Below are positions 1 through 13,227 of a DNA stretch of 64,000 nucleotides, in pieces. Under the pieces are notes generated by a model. That model did not search any database. It had not been told where the DNA came from and saw only the letters and a program-made list of their open reading frames with translations. The position numbers and the translations under genes are program-made. How positions within the stretch are numbered: position 1 is the stretch's first letter; every line of letters begins with the position of its first letter. Source of the stretch: Sphingomonas ginkgonis (lineage in GTDB: Bacteria > Pseudomonadota > Alphaproteobacteria > Sphingomonadales > Sphingomonadaceae); NCBI RefSeq assembly GCF_003970925.1, contig NZ_RWJF01000001.1, positions 2,474,501 through 2,538,500 of the forward strand. The letters run 5' to 3'.

Positions 1-437
1 TCCTTGGCGCGGCTCTTCTCCTCGTCGCGCCGGGCGCCCCCGAACGCCGCGTCGAAGCCATGCCGGTCGAGCGCCTGCTTGAGCCCTTCCGTCTTCCACA
101 AATCGGTGTGGAGCGCGCCATGGTCGAACGGGTTGATCCCACGCGCGCGCGCCTCGGGATTATGGTGGACGATGAGCTCCATCCCGCTCTCCTGCGCCAC
201 CCGGTCGCGATGCTCGTACATCGCCCGGAACTTCCACGTCGTGTCGACATGGAGCAGCGGGAATGGCGGCGGCGCGGGGTAGAAGGCCTTGCGCGCCAGA
301 TGCAGCATCACCGCCGAGTCCTTGCCCACCGAATAGAGCAGCACCGGCCGCTCGCACTCCGCCACTACCTCGCGGAGGATGTGGATACTTTCGGCTTCGA
401 GACGCTGCAGATGACCAAGGCTCACGGTGCCAGGCAA
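1..437 (-). CDS. cysD: Sulfate adenylyltransferase subunit 2 (partial, N-terminal part)
   Basis: CysD is the small subunit of ATP sulfurylase, which with CysN makes adenylyl sulfate in cytoplasmic sulfate assimilation. The reading frame gives [19 protein letters not shown] (PP-loop, SxGKDS), then [10 protein letters not shown] and [12 protein letters not shown], all hallmarks of CysD within the PAPS-reductase fold. The gene runs off the left edge, so about half of the usual 300 residues is visible. A TTG start at 437 is chosen because AGGAGG lies 7 bases upstream; an in-frame GTG at 425 is the alternative. There is a 63-base gap to the next gene on the same strand, and cysN would be expected beyond the left edge. 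Confidence 0.95.
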   Translation of the reverse strand, partial: MPGTVSLGHLQRLEAESIHILREVVAECERPVLLYSVGKDSAVMLHLARKAFYPAPPPFPLLHVDTTWKFRAMYEHRDRVAQESGMELIVHHNPEARARGINPFDHGALHTDLWKTEGLKQALDRHGFDAAFGGARRDEEKSRAK

Positions 438-500
438 GTCCGACCTCCTCCCCGCCCTATCGCTCACCCGGGCAGCCGCCGACAAGCCGGCCCGCGCCGA

Positions 501-1367
501 TCAGCTGCCCGGCTCGAACCCGGGCTGGTAGCTGACCTCGGCACCGTCCCGGGCCTGGTCGGTCAGCCGCGCCAGCAGTTTCCGGTCGGCTTCGGCCTGC
601 AGCCGCGCCCGCGCGGACGCCAGCTGGTCGGCGGCAGGCACCGGCTGCGGCTGGACGGCAAGTAGCTGTCCCACGAACACCCGCCCGCCATCCTCCAGCG
701 CGAACGGCTGGCCGGCCGTCAGACTGGCCAGCAGCTTGCCCGCCGCAGCCGACAGTTCGGCCGTGTCCCACCGCTGCTGCGAGCGCTGCAACGGGACATG
801 GGCCGCCCGTAACGCTCGCTCGAGCCCGTCCAGCTCTGCCTTGGTCCGGGGAGGCGGCGGCAGCGGCCTGGGTCCCACCGCGTAGCTGAGCTGATCCACG
901 GTGACGATCGCGCGTCGGTCGAACATCTGCGGATTGTCGCGCACCAGTTGCCGCGCCACGTCGTCGGGAACTGTCCGGTTCGGAGACCGCGCCGCGAGCA
1001 GCTGCTGGGCCAGCAGCACCTCGTCCGACCGCCGGCTGTTCAGGATATAGTCGGGCACCCGGTCGAGCCGCTCGCGGCGTGCCTCGCGGACCAGCAGCTT
1101 GCGATCGACCAGCTCGCCCAGGAGCGCGTTGCGGGTCGCGGCATCCCGGATCGACAGGCCACGCGCCTGCGCCTCGACCCGCAGTTCGCCGCCGGTGATC
1201 TCCTCCCCGTCCACCCTCGCCAGCACCTGGCCGCTCGGCGGAGCCTGCTCGCAGCCGGTCGTGAGCAACAGAATTGCGACCGAAACGCTGTATAGGGCTG
1301 GTGCGCGCCACTGCTGGCGTGCCCGGCGCGCCGGCGTCAACCGTTCCGTTGCAAGAGGACCGATCAT
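501..1367 (-). CDS. EpsD-like peptidyl-prolyl cis-trans isomerase lipoprotein
   Basis: Predicted periplasmic foldase of the SurA-N/PpiC superfamily, EpsD type, which commonly accompanies exosortase and exopolysaccharide loci. The N-terminus has a positively charged stretch, a hydrophobic segment and the lipobox LLTTGC, followed by ARVDGEEITGGELR, the typical start of a SurA-like N domain. The rest is charged and helical. The length of 288 residues fits EpsD relatives. The annotated ATG has only a weak ribosome site and starts 3 bases from the divergent gene at 1370, so the true start could be an internal TTG near codon 10. It lies beside XrtV and EpsI, so a role in folding exported envelope proteins is inferred. 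Family assignment is fairly sure; substrate is unknown. Confidence 0.75.
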   Translation of the reverse strand: MIGPLATERLTPARRARQQWRAPALYSVSVAILLLTTGCEQAPPSGQVLARVDGEEITGGELRVEAQARGLSIRDAATRNALLGELVDRKLLVREARRERLDRVPDYILNSRRSDEVLLAQQLLAARSPNRTVPDDVARQLVRDNPQMFDRRAIVTVDQLSYAVGPRPLPPPPRTKAELDGLERALRAAHVPLQRSQQRWDTAELSAAAGKLLASLTAGQPFALEDGGRVFVGQLLAVQPQPVPAADQLASARARLQAEADRKLLARLTDQARDGAEVSYQPGFEPGS

Positions 1368-1369
1368 CC

Positions 1370-1624
1370 GTGGAGACTGCCTACGACTGGGTGAGCGTGC
1401 TGATCTTTGCGGGTCTGGTGACCCAGTTCCTGATCCGCTCGGCCGAGCCGGAGGAGAGTGGCGACCGGCTGTGGCACTATCTGGTTCCCTCGTTCGGTTG
1501 CGCGGCGGTCAACTGGGCAGGTAACCACGGCATTCACTGGCTGGCCGTGCTGCTCCTGCTGGCCATCGCTGCGTGGGTCTATCATTTTTTCTACCAGCGC
1601 CAGCGCTCCTCGCCCGGGAGCTAG
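1370..1624 (+). CDS. XrtV sorting system accessory protein (small membrane protein)
   Basis: An 84-residue membrane protein with two hydrophobic segments: one right after the N-terminus (VSVLIFAGLVTQFLI) and one near the C-terminus (IHWLAVLLLLAIAAWVYHFF). A charged, aromatic middle includes GDRLWHYLVPSFGCA. Its size, topology and location between epsD and epsI match the small accessory protein known from XrtV loci. GTG at 1370 is preferred over the in-frame ATG at 1274 because it gives a plausible first membrane helix and follows an AAGAGGA ribosome site. Its 3' end overlaps the 3' end of epsI by four bases, tail to tail. The function is not established. Confidence 0.7.
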   Translation: METAYDWVSVLIFAGLVTQFLIRSAEPEESGDRLWHYLVPSFGCAAVNWAGNHGIHWLAVLLLLAIAAWVYHFFYQRQRSSPGS

Positions 1625-2319
1625 GCGCGTCCGACCAGCAGCGAGCGGAGCTTCGGGGCGGCGGCGGCCACCAGTTCGCGGGCGAAGTGCTCCAGCACCG
1701 GCAGCGCCGCCGCGAGGCTCGGGCCCAGCAGCGACATTCGCACCAGCGCGCCATCGGGGATGTTCCCGCTCAGCGAATCCCGGAAGACCGACCATTGCTG
1801 GTCCAGGTTCGACGTGGCGAAGCGGTCACCGACCCGGGTCCAGTAGAGGATTTGCTCGTCGCGCCCCGGCGCACGGGCGCTGAGCGCCCGGCCCGCGATC
1901 CCCGCTGGCGGAATCGACAAGGCCTCACCGCCGGACACCTCGAACCCTGCCGAGGGATAGCAGACCTCGGGTCGATGCAGCTGGGTGGTGCCGGTCTGAG
2001 CGCTTCCATAAGCCAGCAGGAACATGATCGCGGGCAGCCGCGGGCTGACGTAATAGGCGGTCGCGACATCGTCGTAGGTGTCGCTTCCGGTGTCCTCGGC
2101 GCGCGGGATGAGCACGCCCGAGGAAGGCGCCCGGCTCCAGCTCGCCAGCCGGTCGGGCAGCTGGCGGTCCAGCGGGACGCTCAGCCGAGCCGCCGCCGCC
2201 CGAGTGCTCCGCCCCAACAGCGCCGCGCCCACCGCAGCAGCGGCGAGCGCCCCGCCGACCAGCAGCTCGCGCCGGCCGAGCGGCGCCTCCGCCCTGAGCG
2301 GCCGGTCCGCCGCGTTCAT
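1621..2319 (-). CDS. epsI: EpsI family exosortase-associated protein (XrtV system)
   Basis: EpsI-type proteins accompany exosortases and act in the envelope; their exact chemistry is unsettled. This one has an Arg-rich cytoplasmic start, a hydrophobic signal or anchor (LVGGALAAAAVGAALLG, about residues 19-36) and a conserved periplasmic body containing YYVSPRLPAIMFLLAYG and HRPEVCYPSAGFEV, the cysteine-containing HxPExCYPxxG motif of the family. The length of 232 residues is normal. Its ATG overlaps the exosortase stop codon (ATGA), so the two are translationally coupled. Confidence 0.9.
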   Translation of the reverse strand: MNAADRPLRAEAPLGRRELLVGGALAAAAVGAALLGRSTRAAAARLSVPLDRQLPDRLASWSRAPSSGVLIPRAEDTGSDTYDDVATAYYVSPRLPAIMFLLAYGSAQTGTTQLHRPEVCYPSAGFEVSGGEALSIPPAGIAGRALSARAPGRDEQILYWTRVGDRFATSNLDQQWSVFRDSLSGNIPDGALVRMSLLGPSLAAALPVLEHFARELVAAAAPKLRSLLVGRA

Positions 2320-3203
2320 GCGCTCGCCCCGCCGCGGCCCGTCCGCAGCAGGCTGTCGACCGCGAACATGCCGAGCATCGCCAGGCTGAAGCTGACGAGC
2401 CCGGCAAGGTCGTGAGCGAAGCTCTGGGCCACCCCGTCGCCGACATAGTAGGTGAGGAGGATCAGCCCGAGCACGCGCAGAAAATTGGCTAGCAGGGCAA
2501 TGGGGATGATGGCCAGCAGCAGGAACAGGGCAGGGTTGCGCCCGGCCGGGCGGCTGAGATGGACGAACAGCAGCCCCATGGCGAGGAGCGTCAGCAGCGA
2601 GCCGAGGCCCGAGCAGGCCTGGCGCACCAGCAACTCATATTGCGCGATCTGGATCGCCACGCCCGAGGCGCCGATCGGCAGTCCAAATGCGTGGAGCAGC
2701 GACACGCTAAGCTGCGAAATGGCAATCTTGAGCGGCTGGGTGGCTTCCGCGACGAGCCCGAACGGCGGCTTGATGAGGAAGGCCAGGTACAGGATCGGGA
2801 ACCACAGCCGCCGCATCGTCGCCGGGCCCCAGTAGAAGAAGCCGAGCAGCAGCAGAACGAAGTAGAGCGCAAGGGACTCGGTGCCGAGTAGCGCCAGCGA
2901 ACGCCCATAGACGTAGGCCAGCAGCAGAGGCGCGAGAAGGAATAGCCAGGCCGTCCTGATGCTCCCCGGACGCCAATCGATCGCCGCCCGCTCGCGCCAC
3001 AACAGCCACAGCCCCGACACCAGGATCAGCGGCCCATGCGCGCCACTTTCGGTGCTCCAGTGAAGCCGGGCCAGCGAGACCAGGGTCGGGATGACCAGCA
3101 GGGCAAGGCCGAGCAGCACCGGCGCCGCTCCGGGCGGAACCGCGATCCGGCTCCGCGTCGCGGAAGGCCGCAGGCTCGGACTGGACGCCAGCTCAGCTGA
3201 CAT
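2316..3203 (-). CDS. xrtV: Exosortase V (XrtV) transmembrane protease/transpeptidase
   Basis: Exosortases are polytopic inner-membrane enzymes thought to cut C-terminal PEP-CTERM signals and transfer the protein onward. The 295-residue product is almost wholly hydrophobic, with about eight membrane segments. It keeps the family triad: Cys197 in RQACSGLGS, Arg243 in LLANFLRVLG and His264 in SFAHDLAG. The start at 3203 (MSAELASS) is chosen because upstream codons in the frame are an antisense-like extension lying inside the preceding gene. The start overlaps the L,D-transpeptidase gene by 11 bases and the stop overlaps epsI, giving a compact operon. A PEP-CTERM substrate candidate lies two genes upstream. 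Confidence 0.92.
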   Translation of the reverse strand: MSAELASSPSLRPSATRSRIAVPPGAAPVLLGLALLVIPTLVSLARLHWSTESGAHGPLILVSGLWLLWRERAAIDWRPGSIRTAWLFLLAPLLLAYVYGRSLALLGTESLALYFVLLLLGFFYWGPATMRRLWFPILYLAFLIKPPFGLVAEATQPLKIAISQLSVSLLHAFGLPIGASGVAIQIAQYELLVRQACSGLGSLLTLLAMGLLFVHLSRPAGRNPALFLLLAIIPIALLANFLRVLGLILLTYYVGDGVAQSFAHDLAGLVSFSLAMLGMFAVDSLLRTGRGGASA

Positions 3204-3882
3204 GCTGGGACGGCGATGGTGCATCGCCGTGCCCGGCGGTATCCGGCAGGATGAAGACGTCGTCGCCCCGGCTGATCTGGTCGAACACCCGCCGCGCGAA
3301 TTCCAGCGGGATGCCGAGGCAGCCATGCGTGCCCAGCCCCTCGCGAACGTCGCTGCCGTGGATGGAGACACCGTCGTTGGTCAGCCGCAGCGTATAGGGC
3401 ATCGGCGCATCATAGACGCTGGAACGATGATCTTTGGCACGGGCGAGGACGGTGAAGCGGCCGGTCGGGGTAGGCCGGTCGTCCACCCCGTAGAGGGTGA
3501 CCGCGGTTCCGATCTCGGCACCGCCGCGGAACACCGACATGGTCTGGCGGCGCAGGTCGACGAGCACCCAGGCCGAACCGGCAGGCACATTCTTGTCGTT
3601 CCAGACGAAGTCGCCGTACTTCATCGGACGCGAGATGTTCAGCAGCGACTTGACCTGCCGCTTCTGCCCATTGCCCGCGTCGAAGCTGGGCCCGGTGCCG
3701 GCATGGAAGAAGAGGCGATCGCCGGTCTGCGCCATCGCCGGCGCATCATAGTGCGGCTCGTCGGCCCGGCTGTCGCAACCGCCGAGGGCGGCAAGCACGA
3801 AGAAAGGAGCAAACAGGGTCGCAGCCGACCGGCGCCGTCTCCCGGCGACGGACGATCGCTGATGATACCCTGCCCTCCCCAT
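3193..3882 (-). CDS. L,D-transpeptidase (YkuD/ErfK family) lipoprotein with atypical active-site motif
   Basis: YkuD-fold enzymes cross-link or modify peptidoglycan using a catalytic cysteine. The product of 229 residues starts with a basic stretch, a hydrophobic segment and a lipobox (LAALGGC), then a YkuD domain in the C-terminal half: WVLVDLRRQTMSVF, TPTGRFTVLA, MPYTLRLTNDGVSIHG and GLGTHGCLGIPLEFA. His and Cys are present, but the usual S-H-G-C-x-R reads T-H-G-C-L-G, so the conserved Arg is missing. ATG at 3882 is chosen because it supplies the signal sequence. The gene sits between a PEP-CTERM gene (11 bases upstream) and xrtV (overlapping), so a link between peptidoglycan and exosortase cargo is inferred, not shown. 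Confidence 0.85.
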   Translation of the reverse strand: MGRAGYHQRSSVAGRRRRSAATLFAPFFVLAALGGCDSRADEPHYDAPAMAQTGDRLFFHAGTGPSFDAGNGQKRQVKSLLNISRPMKYGDFVWNDKNVPAGSAWVLVDLRRQTMSVFRGGAEIGTAVTLYGVDDRPTPTGRFTVLARAKDHRSSVYDAPMPYTLRLTNDGVSIHGSDVREGLGTHGCLGIPLEFARRVFDQISRGDDVFILPDTAGHGDAPSPSQHVS

Positions 3883-3893
3883 GACGCGGAATG

Positions 3894-4538
3894 TCAGATC
3901 GCGGGGGCGGTCCCGCTCAGCGTGGCCCGAGCGGGGCGCTGGTCGAGCGCCCGGCGGCGACGCAGGAAGCTGCCGAGGAAGCCGAAGCCCAGGATCATCA
4001 TCAGCCAGGTCGCCGGCTCGGGAACGGCCGGGGCCGGGGTCGGATTGTCCGGGGCGGGCACCACCGCCGTGGTGGTGCCGCCGCCACCGCCTCCCCCAAT
4101 CGCCGCCGCCGCGGGAACCGCGAGCAGCGGGAGGAAGGCGCCGGCGCCCGGTCCGGCGAACGCTGCGACGGGGATGGCGGCGGGGGCCAGGAGCGGTGCG
4201 ACGGCGGTGGCGGGCACGACGGCGGCGGGCCCGGCGATCGCCGGGACGACCGCGCCGGCGACCGGGGCCGGGCTGCCGAGGGCGGCCGCGACGGGCGCGG
4301 GCTCGTGCGCGCCGAGCATCGCCATCTTGGGCCCGGCCGCGCTGGCGACCTTGTGCTTGGTGGTAAGGGCGCCTGCCTGCCGCTCGCCCGGCGACCGCGC
4401 GTCCAGCGCGGCGAGCAGATTGGCGTTGGCGAACTTGATCGGGAACTTGTGGCCGGGCGCGAGCATCGAATAGCCCGCCATCCCGCTCCCCGCGACCGCT
4501 ACCAGGGCAATCAGACCGCCGCGCCGAGTGAACCTCAT
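3894..4538 (-). CDS. PEP-CTERM sorting domain protein (candidate XrtV substrate)
   Basis: Secreted protein of 214 residues. It has a hydrophobic N-terminal signal (LIALVAVAGSGMAG), a long low-complexity Ala/Pro/Val/Gly middle including a run of seven glycines, and a C-terminal sorting signal VPEPATWLMMILGFGFLG followed by RRRR: PEP motif, transmembrane helix, basic tail. This is the classic exosortase recognition module in its sphingomonad form. AGGAG lies 8 bases before the ATG. It is the first gene of the xrtV group on the minus strand, 11 bases from the L,D-transpeptidase. No enzyme domain is recognisable, and a structural or matrix role is likely. Confidence 0.88.
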   Translation of the reverse strand: MRFTRRGGLIALVAVAGSGMAGYSMLAPGHKFPIKFANANLLAALDARSPGERQAGALTTKHKVASAAGPKMAMLGAHEPAPVAAALGSPAPVAGAVVPAIAGPAAVVPATAVAPLLAPAAIPVAAFAGPGAGAFLPLLAVPAAAAIGGGGGGGTTTAVVPAPDNPTPAPAVPEPATWLMMILGFGFLGSFLRRRRALDQRPARATLSGTAPAI

Positions 4539-4839
4539 GATACCCGCTCCTGTTCAGCGCGCACGCACGCCTATTAACTAATGCGTAAACAATCGCTTCT
4601 GGCTTTTGTTTCTTTTCGTTCCATGTCCAGTACGCAGCGGCGCCATTCGTTGCAGCGAAGCCGCGCCTCGGCCAGGCGTTAACAGCCCCAAGCGGATAAT
4701 TGGCTGACAATCAAGCCTTTTACCGGTTGCGTTCGGAGACGGAACGGAGGGCTTCCCCGAAGATTTGCCCCGAGTTGGTACAAAGCCGGATCAGAAAATG
4801 CGGTGAACGGATGCAGTAAACCGCAAGAAGTAGCGCCGT
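4539..4839. other. Intergenic region upstream of the PEP-CTERM/xrtV group
   Basis: About 300 bases that are clearly more AT-rich than the flanks near 4565-4625, which fits a promoter region for the minus-strand PEP-CTERM gene. No clear -35/-10 pair, terminator or small ORF with a good ribosome site could be assigned by eye. Confidence 0.5.
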
Positions 4840-5466
4840 TTAATGCTCGACAGGCACGATTCGCGAAGCAAGCCGCTCGACCTCGGCCCGGTCGTGGCTG
4901 ACCAGAAGGATCGGCAGCCGCAGCTCGTCACGCAGCCGCTCGATGACCGTCATGATCTCCTCGCGCCGGCTCCGATCGAGCGAGGCGAGCGGCTCGTCGA
5001 GCAGCAGGAAGCGGGGTCCGCTTAGCAGCGCCCGCCCGATCGACACCCGCTGCGCTTCGCCGCCGGAGAGGCTGCGGGGCCAGCGTCGGAGGAGATGCGT
5101 GATCCCGAGAAAGGCGACCGTCTCGTCGAACGGGAGGATGGCGGTGCCCGGCGCGGCCAGCCGCTCGCCGTAGCGAAGATTGTCCTCGACCCGCCGGTGT
5201 GGGAACAACCGCCCTTCCTGAAACACGTAGCCGGCACGGCGCCGCTCGGGCGCGAGGTCCGTCCCCGCCGCGCCGTCAAACAGGGTTTCGCCAGCGACGA
5301 CGATCCGCCCCTCGTCCGGGCGGAGCAGGCCCGCGACCATGTTGAGGATGCTGGTCTTGCCCGCGCCCGACGGGCCGAACAGCGCCGTCAGCGGGGCGTC
5401 GCTCGCGAAGTCGGCGGCGATCTCGGCATCTCCCAGCCGGCGCCGGGCGCGCACCTCAAAGGACAT
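4840..5466 (-). CDS. modC: Molybdate ABC transporter ATP-binding protein (short form)
   Basis: ATPase that powers molybdate import with ModB. Walker A is FGPSGAGKTS (about residues 30-39), the Q-loop is YVFQEGRLFPH, the ABC signature is LSGGEAQRVSIGRALL, Walker B is FLLLDEPLASLD, and the H-loop is VSHDRAE. At 208 residues it ends right after the nucleotide-binding domain and lacks the C-terminal Mop/TOBE domain of the usual 350-residue ModC, so substrate-dependent regulation through that domain is not expected. The start overlaps modB by 11 bases; it is the last gene of dctA-modABC. Confidence 0.92.
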   Translation of the reverse strand: MSFEVRARRRLGDAEIAADFASDAPLTALFGPSGAGKTSILNMVAGLLRPDEGRIVVAGETLFDGAAGTDLAPERRRAGYVFQEGRLFPHRRVEDNLRYGERLAAPGTAILPFDETVAFLGITHLLRRWPRSLSGGEAQRVSIGRALLSGPRFLLLDEPLASLDRSRREEIMTVIERLRDELRLPILLVSHDRAEVERLASRIVPVEH

Positions 5467-6154
5467 GGCCGTCCCGCCCCGAGCCCATCCGCCGCGCCAG
5501 CCATTCGGAGACGAGCAGCGCGCCGAGCGACAGCGCGACCGCGATGATCGCCAGCCTCAGCACGTCGCTATCCCGCCCCGGCACCTGGAGCGCCGAGTAG
5601 ATGGCGAGCGGGATGGTCTCGGTCTCCCCCGGAATGTTTGAAACGAAGGTAATGGTCGCGCCGAACTCGCCGATCGAGCGGGCGAAGCCGAGCATGGCGC
5701 CGGCGAGCAGGCCCGGCACCGACAGCGGCAGCGTGACGGTCCAGAACGCCCGCCACGGCGACGCCCCGAGCGATCGTGCCGCCTGCTCCAGCCGACGGTC
5801 GACGCCCTCGATCGACAGTCGCATCGCCCGCACCATCAGCGGCAGCGCCATCACTGCGGCGGCGAGCGCGGCCCCGGTCCAGCGGAACATCAGGGTCAGC
5901 CCGAACCAGCTCGCCAACCAGCGACCGGCCGGCCCCTGCGTCCCGAACGCAAGCAGCAGGAGCCAGCCGGTCACCACAGGCGGCAGCACCAGCGGCAGGT
6001 GGACCAGCGCGTCGACCAGCAGCTTGCCGGGGAAGCGGGTGCGCGCCAACACCCACGCCAGCGCGAAGGCGACCGGCATCGTCAGCAGCACCGCCACGAG
6101 GCTGACCTTGAGGGACAGGGCGATGATCGCCAGCTGGTCAGCCCCGAAGGTCAA
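5456..6154 (-). CDS. modB: Molybdate ABC transporter permease
   Basis: Inner-membrane permease of the molybdate importer, 232 residues with about five membrane helices. The cytoplasmic coupling motif EQAARSLGASPWRAFWTVTLP is the EAA loop that docks ModC, and GFARSIGEFGATI is typical of ModB. The start codon is TTG at 6154, placed directly after the modA stop (TGA immediately followed by TTG), so translation by coupling is likely. The 3' end overlaps modC. Confidence 0.93.
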   Translation of the reverse strand: MTFGADQLAIIALSLKVSLVAVLLTMPVAFALAWVLARTRFPGKLLVDALVHLPLVLPPVVTGWLLLLAFGTQGPAGRWLASWFGLTLMFRWTGAALAAAVMALPLMVRAMRLSIEGVDRRLEQAARSLGASPWRAFWTVTLPLSVPGLLAGAMLGFARSIGEFGATITFVSNIPGETETIPLAIYSALQVPGRDSDVLRLAIIAVALSLGALLVSEWLARRMGSGRDGHVL

Positions 6155-6919
6155 TCAGCGGACCGTGAAGCCACGCCGGGCGAAGAAGGCCTTGCCGGTC
6201 CCGGACAGGAGGAATCGACGGAACGGCTCGGCGGCCGGGCTGCTGGCATTCTTCAGGATCGCCATAGGATAGACGATCGGCGGATGGCTCGCGGCGGGAA
6301 AGACTCCCACCACGCGGACCTTGCCGCTGGCCTTCGCGTCGGTCGCGTAGACGATCCCGAACGGCGCCTCGCCGCGTTCGACCAGCGCCAGCGCGGCGCG
6401 GACGTTCTCGGCCTTGGCGACCTTGCCCGCGAGCGCCGGCCAGACTCCGAGGCTGGTCAGCGCCGCCTTGCCATATTTGCCCGCGGGCACCGCGTCCGGG
6501 TCGGCCATCGCCAGCCGTCCGTTGCCGAGCGCCTGCGCCAGCGGCAAGCCGCGGCGGATGGTCACGCGCACCCGGCTCGATGCGGGCGCGACCAGCACCA
6601 GCGTGTTGGCGAGGAAATTGCTGCGAGTGCCGGCGCGGACGAAGCCCTTGGACTGGACGTCGTTCATCCAGTCCTCGTCGGCCGAGATGAACAGGTCGGC
6701 TGGCGCGCCGCTGTCGATCTGCCGCGCGAGCGCGGAGGACCCCGCGAAGCTGATCACCGGCTTGGCATGGCCGCGGCGCCCCCAGTCGGCGGCCGCGTCG
6801 GTGAGCGCCTCCTGCAGGCTGGCCGCGGCAAGGACGACCGGCGCCTTCTCGGCCGCGACGGCGGGAACGGCGGTTGCCGCGAACGCGGCGGCAACCAGGG
6901 TCAGGACTGGCTTGAACAT
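6155..6919 (-). CDS. modA: Molybdate ABC transporter substrate-binding protein
   Basis: Periplasmic molybdate/tungstate-binding protein of 254 residues. A clear signal peptide (MFKPVLTLVAAAFAATAVPAVA, cut near residue 22) is followed by VVLAAASLQEALTDAA and ISFAGSSALARQIDSGAPADLF, the ModA ligand-binding strands and loops, and PAGKYGKAALTSLG further on. The gene starts directly after the dctA stop codon with no spacer and is followed without spacer by modB, so the four genes should share one transcript. Confidence 0.95.
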   Translation of the reverse strand: MFKPVLTLVAAAFAATAVPAVAAEKAPVVLAAASLQEALTDAAADWGRRGHAKPVISFAGSSALARQIDSGAPADLFISADEDWMNDVQSKGFVRAGTRSNFLANTLVLVAPASSRVRVTIRRGLPLAQALGNGRLAMADPDAVPAGKYGKAALTSLGVWPALAGKVAKAENVRAALALVERGEAPFGIVYATDAKASGKVRVVGVFPAASHPPIVYPMAILKNASSPAAEPFRRFLLSGTGKAFFARRGFTVR

Positions 6920-10755
<3,836 letters not shown>

Positions 10756-10790
10756 TTTCCGCGTCCCCCTCCTTCAACGAAAGACCAAGC

Positions 10791-11846
10791 ATGACCAACG
10801 CCCAGGCGTTCGGCGCTCACGCCGCCGACAAGCCGCTCGAATCTATCGCCATCACCCGCCGCGAACCCGGCGCCACCGACGTGGAGATCGACATCGCCTA
10901 CTGCGGCGTCTGTCACTCCGACCTCCACACCGTCCGTTCCGAGTGGGACGGCACCCTCTTTCCGTGCGTTCCGGGGCACGAGATCGTCGGCCGGGTGACC
11001 CGCGTCGGCGGGTTGGTGACCAAGTACCGGGAGGGCGACGTGGTCGGCGTCGGCTGCATGGTCGACAGCTGCGGCCACTGCCGCGAATGCGGCGACGGGC
11101 AGGAACAGTATTGCGAGAACGGGTTCGTCGGCACCTACAACGGCCCGACGCCCGACGAACCGGGCCACACCTTCGGCGGCTATTCGGACCGGATCGTCGT
11201 CGATCAGGATTTCGTGCTGAGGATCAACCATCCGGCGGAGCAGCTCGCCGCCGTCGCGCCGCTGCTGTGCGCCGGGATCACGACCTACTCGCCGCTTCGC
11301 CACTGGAACGTCGGGCCGGGCAAGAAGGTCGGCGTGGTCGGGATCGGGGGGCTCGGCCACATGGGCATCAAGATCGCCCACGCGATGGGCGCGCACGTCG
11401 TCGCCTTCACCACCTCGGAAAACAAGCGGGCCGACGCTCATGCGCTGGGCGCCGACGAGGTCATCAACTCGCGCAACACCGAGGAAGTCGAGCAGCACGC
11501 CAACAGCTTCGACTTCATCCTCGACACGGTCGCCGCAAGCCATGACCTCGACAGCCTGACCGCGCTGCTCAAGCGGGACGGGACGCTGACCCTGGTCGGC
11601 GTGCCCGAGCATCCGCATCCTTCGCCCAACGTCGGGCATCTCATCTTCAAGCGGCGCTCGATTGCGGGCTCGCTGATCGGCGGAATCGCCGAGACGCAGG
11701 AGATGCTCGATTTCTGCGCCGACAAGGGGAGCGTCGCCGAGATCGAGATGATCCCGATCCAGAAGATCGACGAAGCCTACGACCGCATGCAGCGGAGCGA
11801 CGTCAAGTATCGGTTCGTAATCGACAACAAGTCGCTGGCCGGCTGA
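10791..11846 (+). CDS. Zinc-dependent alcohol dehydrogenase (YahK/cinnamyl-alcohol type)
   Basis: Medium-chain dehydrogenase of 351 residues that reduces aldehydes with NADPH. Catalytic zinc ligands are in CGVCHSDLH and PGHEIVGRV. The structural zinc site is CGHCRECGDGQEQYC, and the Rossmann motif is GIGGLGHMGIKIAHAMG. The C-terminal half (LDFCADKGSVAEIEMIPI, YDRMQRSDVKYRFVID) matches the CAD/YahK branch. It starts 35 bases after the aldo/keto reductase and is likely the third gene of that operon. Confidence 0.94.
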   Translation: MTNAQAFGAHAADKPLESIAITRREPGATDVEIDIAYCGVCHSDLHTVRSEWDGTLFPCVPGHEIVGRVTRVGGLVTKYREGDVVGVGCMVDSCGHCRECGDGQEQYCENGFVGTYNGPTPDEPGHTFGGYSDRIVVDQDFVLRINHPAEQLAAVAPLLCAGITTYSPLRHWNVGPGKKVGVVGIGGLGHMGIKIAHAMGAHVVAFTTSENKRADAHALGADEVINSRNTEEVEQHANSFDFILDTVAASHDLDSLTALLKRDGTLTLVGVPEHPHPSPNVGHLIFKRRSIAGSLIGGIAETQEMLDFCADKGSVAEIEMIPIQKIDEAYDRMQRSDVKYRFVIDNKSLAG

Positions 11847-11893
11847 CGTCCACGGGCTGCGGCGGTCCGCCGCTGCAACCCGTCACGTTCGCA

Positions 11894-13227
<1,334 letters not shown>

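Noticed and set aside
3193..4710. 505-codon minus-strand frame as one fused protein
   Set aside because: The upstream part is antisense-like Arg/Gly-rich translation overlapping the PEP-CTERM gene; the signal peptide at 3882 fits the true start.
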